Shown here one piece after another: positions 33,051 to 45,400 of a DNA stretch of 64,000 nt. Source of the stretch: Acanthaster planci. Lineage: Eukaryota > Echinodermata > Asteroidea > Valvatida > Acanthasteridae. The translations under genes were made by a program, and so were the position numbers. The DNA lies in assembly GCF_001949145.1 (NCBI RefSeq), contig NW_019091428.1, forward strand, positions 104,481 through 168,480, in the 5' to 3' direction. The notes under the pieces were generated by a model. The model saw only the letters and a program-made list of their open reading frames with translations. It was not told the DNA's origin and searched no databases. Within the stretch, counting starts at the first letter, position 1. Every line of letters begins with the position of its first letter.

Positions 33051-34198
33051 TGTTTGCTTTGGTTTGTGAAAAATGAAAGTCAGAGTGTCAAACAAAGGGT
33101 TTTAAGATTTTTGAGAAGTTGAAGGGGGTACTCGTCCTGATCTCCTCGAAGTTTCTCATGTATTTTTTAAGCAGTCCGATCGACAGAACATTTCCAAATG
33201 GGGAGACAGATCATGCATCTTTGTAATCAGGTCTGTCAAAGTGGATGTGGGGCAAAGGACTCCTATTTTGATACGTATAGGAGTCAAATGCCATGTCTGC
33301 TGTTTTTACCGACTATGATGCGAAGACCTTGGCACTGGACTTTTTGGAGGGAAATGTTGTATTTTTGTACAGTAGTTTTGTTTTTGTAATGAGTTGTGGT
33401 AAATGTACAGGTGATACGGAGCATTGCTCTTCTGTTGTTAAGATAAATTTAAATGTCACTCGTTTTGATTCCATGTGGCAGATGTCCACAGTGTATATTC
33501 AGAGCACTCTTTTGCGTGGGTAGGCGTCTATTGCTCTGACAGGACAATTTTGTTTGTCAAGAAAGTTGAGAATGAGATCGAGTTGTGGGGGCAGAATTGT
33601 TCCCAACATCCGTTTCAAAATGTATGTAGTCCCCACAACTGTAGATCAAGCATGTATGATCTTGTATTCAACGCCATGAAGTATGTGATACCAAACAGGT
33701 TATGTTTTAGGAGAGATGTCTCATTTGATAAGCTCACTTTCTATTTAGTTTTTGGATTGAAAAGTTGGTTCTGCTGACGTCTGATGCGCTGGAAGGGCAT
33801 AGACTTTCTCGGAGGCATTTCTCATCGTGCAGTTTGTATTGTTTAAAATGTAGTTTCTGCTTCAAGTCGATGGAGTTTCTAATGCATCTTGATTTGTATT
33901 GGAATTTCTTCAGTTACCTTCTCGCAGTCATTTTCTGTGCCCTTTTCTGAGCATGCCAATCCATCTCATCTTTTGGTGGTTTTATTGACACTTTTTTAAC
34001 AGGTGTGTAAACTTTTCCTACGTTCCTGAATAATCTGGCCAAAAGTGTCACAGTCTACTGATCTGCCTGCAACTTTAATTATACAAAATTTCATATTTTG
34101 TATGAGCTTTAGAATTGTTCTTCAATACCTCAGCCAAATCTAGAGCGTTTTTTACTCCCTTTTGTAACATGTATTAGGTTGTTACCATTGGAAATAAA
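33051..34198 (+). other. Probable PPIL4 3'UTR
   Basis: Sequence from the stop codon to an AATAAA at 34193-34198 with no better intermediate signal noticed. T-rich and without conserved ORFs. Confidence 0.55.
34193..34198 (+). terminator. PPIL4: Candidate PPIL4 polyadenylation signal
   Basis: AATAAA about 1.1 kb after the PPIL4 stop codon. Confidence 0.5.
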
Positions 34199-36281
34199 TA
34201 CTACTGAAGTGAGTTAAAGTTTTCTTCATCAAGTGCTAGCTCATGAAAGCTTTTTCTGTACTTATTAATCTCCCCCCCCAAAAAAAACCCAGTCCACTGG
34301 AGATTTTTCTCTTCACACTGAAAACGACATTCCCCACCATCAAACTCCGATCATGATGATCTGCCAACAAGATTACATGAAGTAACATAAGAAGTGGTAA
34401 AAGTAGAGCACAGAAGAATTTCTGTAGAGCCAACAATGCACAAGTCTCCAAGAAAAACTTTGAAAGAGAGAGAGGGGGCACTCGAGGGTGTAGGCAAACA
34501 AGGGGGCATGGGGGAAACTCGGAATATAATGGTGTGTAATGAACGTAAGCCTATCCCCTGTGAAAATTCTTGGATTTTATAAAACTCCGTATGTATGCCC
34601 TTGCGGTTTTGTTTGTTTGTTTTCTTTTTTCTTTTCTTTTTTCTTTCTTTTTTTGTAATGTTTTCTCTGTTGATCCGTTTTCTAAGACTGCGTATGTTAT
34701 TTGCTGAGGCACAAGATTGACTGGACACGCCCACGTAGGCAGCCCAGGAATCGGACAGCGAGACGACTTAAACAAGTCTATTTTCAGTTGTTTTTCATTC
34801 AAGAAGTAAAATCCATACACTTGCGGGTGTTCGTGAGAAACGTTTGTTAAATTAGATTCATCCAGCAAAATTTGTCTTGAAAGAAAAAAATGTATGCTGA
34901 ATCGTCAGAATTCTCAGTGCTGTGTGTCATCCATATTCATCCTTTCTTGTTGTATTTTACTATTTGCTTACAGTTACGTGGGAAAGTAACGAATGAATGT
35001 GTTTAAACTCATTTTACTGCATGGAGTCTAAGTTACATATCAATCAGTGAAAGTTTTCCTCCAAATCAGAAAGACCTGACGTTAGGTCCGACAGATTTAC
35101 GTGGCATTCTAGAACGAAAAAAGTGACCGGATGTTCACCACCCACTGAAGAAAGTACACAACCGGTACGTTGACCATGAAAAAAAAAACCATAGAGCAAG
35201 GAAATAGACAAATCATAGAGTTAAGAAGGATTTGGGGGGATTGTTAGGGATGTGAGGACATGCTTTTCGATCAAACCATGGAGGTAGAATGATCAAACCA
35301 TGAGCAAGGGAGGTAGGTTGCTCCCCTACCCTAGTGTATTGTAGGGTTCGTCATTCGCCATTTCCCCATGATGTAGAGCCTGAAAGTTGACCCCTGATGG
35401 CGTGCTTCCGGAATTCTTAGACTGGAAAAATAATGTGCAAAAATTTTAGAGGTTGTGATATTTTTCGGTCAGCAACTTCTAACAAATCAAACTCAGAAAA
35501 AGGGCTTTGGAAAATATTTGCTTGTGAGTTGCATATCAATTTATAGGAAATGAAAAATTACCTGATTTTAAAGAGAAATATCCTGCCAAAAACTGACCTC
35601 TCACTTCTGAACATCTATGATTAGGGGCCTACAACAGTGCAATACGGCAGTCTCATACACAGATGAACATTTACAGTTTGAAATTTTATGGTTGTCTGTT
35701 GGTAAAAGCCAAAATAAAACAGATGAAAATATTTTTACAGACTTTTTAAATCCATAAGGTGGACCTAATAAACTTTTAAAAAATATTTCATCTAACTTTT
35801 GCTGACAAAAACTGCATCATGTCAACTCATTGGAATGTGGAACCCATCGACTGCAGGTACATATAGGTAAATCTTTGCAACGTTGTACAATCTCGTTTTC
35901 ACATGAGCACAGGGAGTGAAAACATTAAACAAACGTGCAAAGAGACCTAGGACAATATCACCGGAAGTGGAAGGTCGTTAATGAAATTTGTTTTTTACAC
36001 ATGTCCAGGTGACTTTTCCTGCATATTACTTGAGGAAGACAAAGGAAAAATTCCAACCGGAGTGTTTTATGGGACAAAATATTGTCCCCATAGCGCAAAT
36101 CAATCTCACTGCTGTTCAGTGGAATCTTGCGTCTCTCCTGACCAAACTTGGATGTATACATCCAAAATCCCTTGTTGTTTTTTAAAATGATACAGGAACG
36201 GACCAGGCCATGCACGAGTTATGAGCTGTCCATGATCATGAAGGTTTCACAGCCTGTCCAGAACGGGGAAAAGTGCTGAAC
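34199..36281. other. Intergenic region and probable UST promoter/5'UTR
   Basis: No gene is seen between PPIL4 and UST. It contains a T/C-rich tract (34600-34660) and a short polyA-like run. The UST transcription start should lie in the right part, but no TATA box or initiator can be fixed. Confidence 0.5.
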
Positions 36282-39200
36282 ATGCTGGAACAGGAGGACC
36301 GCAACTGCCTGGCCAGACTCCCCTCACGGAAGACGGCGCTGGTCGTGCTTATCGGGATCGCAGTGACTGTGACGCTGACGCTGGTCCACCTGAGCGGCCA
36401 GTGGGTGGGCCAGCGTGTTTTTAAGCCGGTGCACGAGCCGAGCCTAGCCCACCGCAGCAAGCAGCTGTTGTCACAGAAAGTGCTCAGGGAGCCAGCAAAG
36501 ATCTCCTGGAAAGACCGGCAAGATGAGGACTTGAAGAGCAGAAATAAGGAAGGCACAGGTAGAAACACTTCCAGTGTTGTGTTTAGAATTATTTTCTAAA
36601 TACAAGTATTTCAGACAGTTTACCCATTCGCATTGGTTGACAGCACATCACATGGTTTGATTACGTACATGTATACTGCTGACACAATTACCGACCGGTT
36701 TTAAAAACATTAGTCTAGTTTCAAGTGGAATTTTGACTCCTTGATGGCCTCAAACCCTCGTACATGGCAGTCGTTAGCCTAATAATCTGAACTTAAGCAT
36801 GCCAAGTGTGGCAAATGAGCCTGAACTTTTATGCAGTGTAAGTTTCGCTCAGCTTGGGCATTGCTGTGTTGTACACCGCATGTCACTATAGCACTGTGCC
36901 TGCGACTTTCCACATGTACAAAAGGGGTTTTTCACTCAGGTGATAGTTGACGGTCAGTTTTCAGTTTACACAGATGTTCATGGAAATGCACGCGCCTTCA
37001 AAGTTTTTCAGAATTCTGCGCACATGAACTTGCCAATAGAAAGACCAGTGTTGTAGTCACGTCACCAATGTTGAGTCTGAGTCCCGAGTCTCAAGTCCTG
37101 AGTTCAAGTCTTGAGTCACAAACCTCGAGTCTGAGTCATTATCCAATGTGATTTGAGTCGAGTCCAAAGGTGTGACTCGAGTCCAACTCGAGTCAGAGTC
37201 CTGGACTCGAGTCATACAACACTGAGAAAGACGCATGTATCAACAATGCATGCACCACTGCAGACTCAGAACGTTTCCTGAATTGCCGTTGACTGTGAAG
37301 TGATATCACATGAAACACCTCTATAGATATGGTGAGAGGGTGTTTACAGTTAAATGCATGGTGGAAAGTGATGTCACTGGACTTGACACTTTTGCCAATA
37401 CAAGTGTAGTTCATTCATCATGTTCACTTCTTGTTGTTTGTTAAAAAGATGAGCCTTCGTCGCACCAACTTAAAGGTGGTTTTGCCAAAGAAGAACGTAC
37501 CTCAGGGAGCATGGACTCTTCAAAGAGACCTTTACCGTCATTAAACAGTATTATTGGAGAGAGGCCGGGACAAAACTTGTCAGCAGTAAACAATGTAGGG
37601 CTCCTCAGTGTTCCCTCCAGGGGCCAGACTGAGCACTCTTTTCCACCACCTACGAGGAAGAGAGTGGATCAGATAACTGCTCTGTTGGACCCAAAGATTG
37701 GCCAGTCTGTGGTCCCAACAGAGAAGCTTCTTCAAGGCACCATACGGAGAGAGAGGGTACCAGCCGCCACTGAAAAACTGTCAGGAGAGATGAAGTGGTC
37801 AAGGAGAAATGTGTATGACTTCAATGATCGGGACCGCAATGCTTTTCGGGGTCTTCGACTCCGGAACAAGAACGACCGAGTTTGGAAGGTACTCACAAAT
37901 TATATTTTGTTTAGCGTTTTTAGAAATATTTTTTTAGATTCAATCGCAATCATTCATGATGTAATTAATGTACAATTGCTTTCTGACTCGAATTTCACGT
38001 TCTCTCCGACAGAGCAAAGAAGCTATAATCTTCAACCGGGTCGGAAAATGTGGCAGTCGCACCATAATTGGAATCCTGCGCAAGCTGTCAGACCTCAACA
38101 ATTTCAATCTGGTGTCCTCGACTGTGTATAACTCAACAGCCATCAGTACAGAGTGGCAAGTAGGTAGAAAGACCAAGGGTAGATCCGGGTGGGCTAACAG
38201 GCCACCCCCCCTCAAAAAAAGAGGACCAAAAGTATTTTTTGTAATATTTATGAGAGAAAGGCAAATGTTTTGGTCTTTTTTTTTATTCCCCATCCTTCGA
38301 AAAGCCCCCCAAATCTAGTCTCATCCCTCAGAGAGCCCACAAAGGATTACATGAAAAAATTTCCACATTTTTGGCAAAAGCAGGCCAAGTAAACTTGTAA
38401 GCTGTTATCTGGAAAGGGATTATGATTTGCACCAGGACAATGTGTATTCAGCATTTTTCATTGCCGGGAAATACGTTGGATCTCTCAAACATTAAGATTA
38501 CGTGCATACTTCCGCCTGCCTTGGTCACATTTAGGCCAACATGTCTTTGTAAAAATGAGCATTTCACAAGAACAGTATGTTAAGTTTCTATGAAATTGAC
38601 ATCAAAATAACCTTAAGACATCAGTAGAATACATGTAACTCCTGAAGGCCCCACCATTTCAAAAAAATGGTTTGCGATATCGGAGATGATGCAGGGGCAG
38701 ACTAACTCCTAGGGTAAGCTCAGGGGGGAGCTTTCCAGAGAAGTTGCCTGCATCAAATTTTGTCGTATTTGGATTTTTCTCTGCAGTCCTACATTGTGAA
38801 AGTCATGGAGCGCGTCAAGACACCGTACCTGTTTCAGAGACATCTGCATTTTGTCGACTTCACAGAGTGAGTGAAAGACGAGTTTTGTCTCCTGACGACC
38901 AAACGGCAGTTTGGGATTCATAGAATAACCCCCCCTTCCTGTTTGTTTTTCTTTTGTTTAAGCTGCCGCTCACAAGATAATTTCATTTTTCTTTTATTTT
39001 TACCTTTAACTTTCTCTGTAGATTTAATGCAAGGCAGCCAATGTACATCAATGTTATAAGAGATCCACTATCACGCTTTGTGTCCAATTACTACTTCAAA
39101 CGCTTTGGGGATGGGCGGAGCAACCAGAACTTTAAGGGGTCCAAGGAGGCAAAGTACAGAGTGAGTAGATGAATTTGAATAATTTTAATACCAGATTTGA

Positions 39201-42200
39201 CCTTTGCAAGTTCCCACCCCCAACCCAACAGTGTACAGCAGGAAAAAAGAGACTGGCCGCTCAGTTCCTGCCTCCAGAGTTTTACAGAATGAGATTGGAG
39301 GGACCAGGCAGGAACAGTCTACTCACCTCCCTGGTATGCGAAAATTGAACATATCAGAAGGGGCGTATTTAAACCAGTGAAGTCAGTGACAGTGTTGGCC
39401 CAAGGGGATGTCATTGCTAGCTAACAAAGCGCCCTCTTTCATCCGTGCATGGAACCAATAGTCTCCAGGAACAAGTGTCCCCTATTAAGTGAAAACTACT
39501 CTTAATGTGTTGAGTTGTGTTAAGCGGTACTACAGTACGTCGTTCCTCAGTAGACCTTATGTTTGAGTTGGTCATATTGAAATTGAAAGTGAGGTTAACT
39601 TTTCATTTAAGGATCCTGACAGCATCAAGAACAAATTCTAAAATAGTCTGATACCATCCCACTCAGTAGTTAACTATTTATTAAACAGATTCAGTGAACA
39701 TGATCAAAAATGGCTTCCCCAGGAACAAGGTCCATTCTGATTGGTCAATTCATGGCATTAACTACAGTATGTGATATTATACTGTATATCCCGGTCCATA
39801 TTGCACCCTGTGTTTTGCACTGTTCTCATTCTGGATATCGCTCTGTTTTATGCTCACATGAAACGCACGACTGCATAATTCCCCTGTTAATTCGAAAGCA
39901 GCGCGTCTGCACGTTTCAACATGTGCACTCTCATGACACTTCCCTGTTCACGGTTTATTCTGATTGTTTTCAGGAAATTAAGAATGTTGGCTTTAATGAA
40001 AAAGGTAAAAAATGTCAATCGTTAATGCAGGTGCTACCGTCTTGTTTTCAACCGGAGGAAAATATAATTAATTGTAGTGCTCACTAGTGAATGAAAATCG
40101 CAGAACTACCTGTTACTGTTATTTGGCGTGTGCACGTTTGGAATATTTTATGTGTGTGTGTAAACCACATACATGTATATATGTTTTTCCAATGCTCGCA
40201 GGGTAACTAATAAACACCTGTTCTTTGCCCTTAGTCGGTCACCGAGTGCATCATAAAGGGTTACAAAGAGTGTGTGCGGTCTGGCAGCTTCTATATCATT
40301 CCCTTCTTTTGCGGCCAGCGAAAAGAGTGCCGGTAAGATGTTGTCACGCTTCACCTGTGCCAGTAGATCAAGGGGGAAATGCCGATGCATGACAGGACGA
40401 TGCATTTTGACTCACTTTATGCAATGCCACTAGTCATGGCCAATGGACAAGATGAGGCTGGTAGACGCATGAGTGTCTCTTAGACACTCTCCAGCATTGT
40501 TCTTGTACTCCTCTTTGATAACGTATTTTTGATAATCACTCATACTCAGAGTGAAACTCTTTTACTCATTAAGATGAAGTGCTCATGCACATTTGAAATG
40601 AACTCATGCTCTCCTTTGCAAAGTGAAAGACTCATACTCAAAGTGAAACACTCATACTCAAAGTGAAACACTTTTACTCATTAAGATGAAGTGCTCATGC
40701 ACATTGAAATGAACTCATGCTCCTTTGCAAAGTGAGAGACTCATACTCAAAGTATAACACTTTTACTCATTAAGATGAAGTGCTCATGCTCATTGAAATG
40801 AACTTGTGCTCGTAGACAGAGTGAAAGACTCATACTCGTGGCAATGCAGTCATACTCATAGTAATGTGCTCATTCTCAAAAAAGTACTGACACTCAACTT
40901 GAACAGTGCCTTACTGGCCTCATTAGACAGCTGCTTCTGTTGTTCAGATGTACAGTATAAGCAACTTCATAAACTTGGAAACCATGCTTCTTGAAGCTAG
41001 ACAAATACCGAAACCTGGATTTCAAATGCCCACTGAAACTCTGCCGCAGTGCCACTTCAGTTGTCACTACTTCTGCAACCCTTTTTCTCCCCCCCCCCAC
41101 CCTCCCGATCACTCCTCAAACGAACCGCAGACGGCCGTCGCAGTGGGCCCTGGACGAAGCCAAATTGAATGTGGAGAAACACTTTGTTGTGGTCGGCATC
41201 CTGGAGGATCTGGAGAGCTCCTTCCGAGTCCTGGAGAAGGCCCTGCCGCAGTTTTTCACAGGAGCTGTCAAGCTCTTGCTAGAACCAGGTAAGTAAAAGC
41301 TGGAACATTCATTTGTCTATGTTGAAAGTTGAGTGCAATTCAGCCCAATTTGAACCGCACTCTCACCAGCAAAGAAGAGACAGGTTGGTGGGAATTGTTT
41401 GAACACGCGGCATGCATGCTTAAGCTGTACATTCTAAGATAAACTGATGGCGCTCACTCAGCGCGTTCAGCGGCAGACGTCAGTGATCCCATTCACACAC
41501 ACAAGTTCCCATTAAAGGACCCTAGGTGCCACACCAAAGCACACCGTCTCTTGATCTTGCATGAGGCACTGTAGACGGCCCTGTGGGCCGGTGCTGTCTC
41601 GTTCTGTGGGGAACTCTGCATATCGTCATCAACACCACGAAGTACTACCCATCCATAGATGTGTGCGCCGCTTCAGCGCGTATTTTACAGAGATGTGTTA
41701 CTTTCATTTTCACGAAGTAGCACTGGGCACGTGCTACGTGAGTTGTCGTTTTCAGGAATCGACTTTTTCCTTAAGTTAAACAGTCAAAACGAGTTTTTAA
41801 AATCATGTTCTAGTTAAGTCACATATTTACGGGTAAATCAAATCATGTTGGACCTTTCAAAGCATTTTTATACCTGCTATATTGACAAAATACACTTGAG
41901 TGCTACTTCGTGAAACCGAAATAGTTGGAAACATGGTTTTCACGAAGTAGCACACAAGTGCAGTTGAATGCTACATTGTGGTGTTGGTGACGAAATGATG
42001 GATCTGAGTCAAGTTTGTGGTGGTGGGCTGTGTGCAAGTTTGCGACACTGTGCATGGGTTGGTGAAAATCAAGTTTCATGCCCATGTTGTTCACAACATT
42101 TGCGCCTCTGAGGAGCAGTTGTGGAGGAATTTAGAGGACAGATTTTGAAATGTCACAAAACGAAGACAAAGGAAACTAAGGACGCTAACTAATGCGGAAT

Positions 42201-42419
42201 GAAAAAAGATTCATGATTGGAAAAAATACGATTTTGGTTGCAGACGATAAGCAGGCCCTGAAGAATGCCTCAACCACGACCAAATACAAAGAGAAACCAT
42301 CAAAGGAGGCGGCGGCCATCATGAAAAAGCTGATGTACTATGAGTACGAGTTCTACAAGTTTGTCAAGGACAGGCTGGAGAGACAGAAGCAACAGTACGG
42401 CATCGGAATGGCAGAGTGA
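36282..42419 (+). CDS. UST: Uronyl 2-O-sulfotransferase, eight coding exons
   Basis: Coding exons: 36282-36558, 37449-37888, 38013-38159, 38787-38866, 39022-39160, 40235-40332, 41131-41288 and 42244-42419. All junctions are GT..AG with matching phases, giving 504 residues. It is a type II Golgi membrane enzyme: a short cytoplasmic tail, a signal anchor at about residues 18-37, and a long stem. The catalytic domain has the PAPS 5'-phosphosulfate motif FNRVGKCGSRT (246-256), the RHLHF histidines (306-310), and the 3'-phosphate motif VIRDPLSRFVSNYYFKRFG (from 326). Cysteines lie in YIIPFFCGQRKEC, and the end has YYEYEFYKFVKDRL. The GKCGSRT form favours UST (2-O-sulfation of uronic acid in chondroitin/dermatan sulfate) over HS2ST. 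The stem is about 100 residues longer than in vertebrates. Start: the ATG at 36282 in frame with the anchor. Confidence 0.92.
36922..37325. mobile_element. MITE-like element R2 (copy A), split by a younger insertion
   Basis: Homologous to 54358-54581: shared TGACGGTCAG, TTTACACGGATGT-like, TTGCCAA, GAAAGACGCA, CACTGCAGACT and GTGATATCACATG-like blocks. The ends form an inverted repeat of AGAGGTTTTT/CACCTCT type. The element is interrupted at 37046-37224 by a hAT-like MITE. It lies in UST intron 1. Confidence 0.7.
37046..37224. mobile_element. hAT-like MITE with an 8-bp target duplication
   Basis: Begins CAGTGTTGTAGTC and ends with the complement of CAGTGTTGTATGACTC. Flanked by a perfect 8-bp direct repeat AGAAAGAC (37038-37045 and 37225-37232). 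The interior is built of GAGTC/GACTC phrases. An 8-bp duplication and CAG-starting inverted ends are hAT superfamily traits. No transposase is present, so it is nonautonomous. The R2 copy at 54358 shows the uninterrupted site. Confidence 0.85.
40530..40870. repeat. Minisatellite in UST intron 6
   Basis: Three diverged copies of a unit of about 90-110 bases, each containing TTTTACTCATTAAGATGAAG and GTGCTCATGC, with a shorter ACTCATACTCAAAGTGAAAC sub-repeat between them. Confidence 0.85.
41893..41960. repeat. 23-bp inverted repeat (hairpin) in UST intron 7
   Basis: Left arm 41893-41915 and right arm 41938-41960 are complementary with a single mismatch, around a 22-base loop. The core is GTGCTACTTCGTGAAA. 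The same core in one orientation recurs at about 41711-41727. It could be a foldback repeat end or a small structured RNA. Confidence 0.8.
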
Positions 42420-45400
42420 AGGGAGTCGCGACGACGCAGGTAACACCCTGGAAGATCGCTAACCAACAGGGACCAAGACAACATGTCAGAGCTGCTGGAC
42501 TCGCCTACAGTGGCTGAAAAAAAAAAGAGAAAGATCTGCCCGCCGTGACGGGTAAGCAGGTAAGACTGACTGCCGTTGATGCTACCGTTAGATAAAAGAG
42601 GGAAAGGGTTAGTAAGCACAAGTAGGCCCAAGGTCTAATTTTAAATGAATGAACCAGGGTGGCCTAACCACCTACATTCAGTGGTTTGTTGAATCGGTTG
42701 AACTGCGTTTCAGTGAGATTGGCACTGAATCTCGCTCCAAAATGTGAACATCTTCTAGATTTGATATGTGCATAAGTGCATTTCCAACTCAGTCATATGT
42801 TCATCCCGTCAACTCTTTGAGATGTCAACTCTAGATAGTTCTTTGAAGAAGCACTTCTTTTTTTAATCGAGCGGAACTGTAGACCAAGGTTATCCAAAAG
42901 TTCTTCCATAAGCCCAGACTACTAGGTCTAACTGCTCCAAGTTGTGGTCAAAGCATCTCATATCCGTGGGTTACGTAACAGATGGGCATGTATGCCAAAC
43001 ATATTTTCTGACAAAATAAAATGAACTGTATGAATTCTACGGTGAATTTGAAGGTGCTGCATTAGAAATTAATGAGATTCTCCGACAAAACAACCAACAG
43101 ATATTGTTAAAGCGTGACCAATTGTACAATTGAAACTCTATGCAAAATCACATTAACATATTCAAGCAGTATGGCATTACTTGGATATGCGTATTTGGAC
43201 CATTCACGTAGTGTCAAAATTAGACCACACCTGTGGTAAACAACTCAACCCGTACACCTAGTAACAGCTCAGTGGGATATGGCAACTCGGTATGTCACAG
43301 TGGGCGCATGAAACCTGTATGGACGTCATAAGAATGCAGCGGTCCGTAAAAGTGCACATCCCACATACATGTCAGTTTAGATTGGAACATACTGGTGATG
43401 TCAGTGTTCAGGTGCTAAATTGGATAAACGGAAGACAGTGAGTATGAGTTTACCCCAAAAAAATAATCAGTCATTGTATTTTTTTTCTGCAAGCAAAGTT
43501 GTATATACAGTAGCCATCTGACTATAGAAGTGCGTAGAAGCGCATGAAAGGACGACCTCTGTTAAAATTTTGGCCCAAGGGTCAAAAAGTTAAGCTAAAA
43601 ACTCAAATGCTAATAAGCATTTTCAAAACAGCAAGATTTTTGTCAACGGACCAAAACAGTAAAGGATCATTCTGCCAACAGGAAACAAGTCTGTGTGAAG
43701 CTGGGTGAAAAAGTTGCAGAAAAATTTTGAGAAAAAAATCAGCACCGGCTCTCACGCTTGAAATGCAAGTGCTTTGGGCGAACACTTAATGAAACCATGT
43801 AATTGGGCAATTTTACTTTTGTGAACTGACGCCTGGATGTGCAGGCGCTCTGGAATTACTGGAGCGTTGTGGAATAATTTCGGTTTTCATGAACTGACAC
43901 ACAAGCGTGTAGTGGATACGAGTTTCTAAGGAGAACGCTTTAAATTTACTTTTTGGGTTGAGAAAAATTGTACCCGGAAATTTTGAACGTGGGAAATTCC
44001 GAAAAAAAGTCTCACTTTGTGAAAACATTGCATTGCAGTGCTCAGTTAGAGTTCCCGAAAACCAAAATGTTTCACATCACTGAAACTTTTATGCAAATGG
44101 AGGGCACTCGTGCTCCGAATGCCAATATGTTGTGTCGGCAACTAAGTGGCTTTAACTCGTTTCATCAGACTTCCTTACTGCTTGCAACTTTCCAGCTTCG
44201 ACTTGGCATGTATGCAAATTTCCATGTTTATAATGTACATATGCATGTATTCCAACTATTAAAACCTTGAATATGTACATGTATTCAACAGCTTCGGAAC
44301 TGTTGAGGCATATTGTGTATGAGCTGTTAGAAATTAATGAAATTCCTGAAAAACATCGGGAAAATCCAAGAATATTTTATGCAATTAGACTGTACAGCAC
44401 ATACTTTTGAAGAGCATGTATTTAAAATAACGTCTTCTTTTTAAAACCTGCATCTCATTCATCGTCTAGAGTACGTGTCCTAGAAGCTCGTGACGTTAGA
44501 GATATCGTGACCCAAAAATATTAAGTTGTGGTCACGAGTTTGTACATTTTCTAATTTATACCCTCATTTTTTGGAGGGTCGACTGGTTTTAATTTCCCCT
44601 AACCACTTTTATAAGGCCAAAGAACTGTCCTGCGCAAGCATTAAAAGCAGTGTACATGTACGTGTTCATTTTATGTTCTATTGATGCTCAAAGTTTATTT
44701 TTATAAAGTCAAAGCTTTGTTTTTGTGACTTAATTCCTATGCAAAGATGCATCATAAAAGAATTCATTTTGTACGACGGGGAAAATTGGAATAAAAAAAA
44801 TTTCATCGGGACTTTGTGGCGGGTGTATGAAATCGACATTTACGAATCAGAATATTTGAAGTTTGATTAAATTTCACCGTGTTTCACCGCAGTCATCGAG
44901 TGTAAGGAACGAGTGTTGCTATTAAACCTCAACTTCCTCAAGTCCTCGAAATTACCAATTTTTGGCGGGCCGGATTAGTGTCCTTGCTGGGTGGGCCATG
45001 CACCAGTTGTTTTTCAACAGTTACCAATGACCAGTGAAATGATAAACAACATGGACTGCACAACCGTAAAAGACAAAAACAAACAGACACACCACACCAC
45101 ACGATTTTTGAGATGTGAACAGTACTTGCGGTACATGTACAAGTCTATTCAGTCTGTCTGGACTGTTTCCCTTTATTTCCAACACGCGAGTAGAGCCAAC
45201 GAAAACATGACCGCCCTGTCACCCCGCCCGGTGTGGTGGTCATCTCCGCGCACCACAACGGGAAAGTCGTCCGCTTAATGTCCGGCTATTCACGGGGGGG
45301 GGGGCGTTTAGACCGGGAGACAGCTGACACCGCCACACATGAGCGCCGTGCTGCTTGCACGTGTGGCTGGTCGGTCTGGTCGGCGGCGGCTGCCCAAGCG

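Noticed and set aside
32631-33095. 154-codon antisense ORF and 129-codon shifted-frame ORF
   Set aside because: Shadows of the Arg/Asp-repeat tail of PPIL4.
36282-42419. Heparan sulfate 2-O-sulfotransferase (HS2ST) as the identity
   Set aside because: The PAPS motif NRVGKCGSRT and the C-terminal EYEFYKFVK block fit UST; HS2ST has a different PAPS-loop sequence. A family tree would settle it.
45280-45300. Run of G as a G-quadruplex regulatory element
   Set aside because: A single homopolymer run without further G-tracts at suitable spacing; may also be a sequencing artefact.
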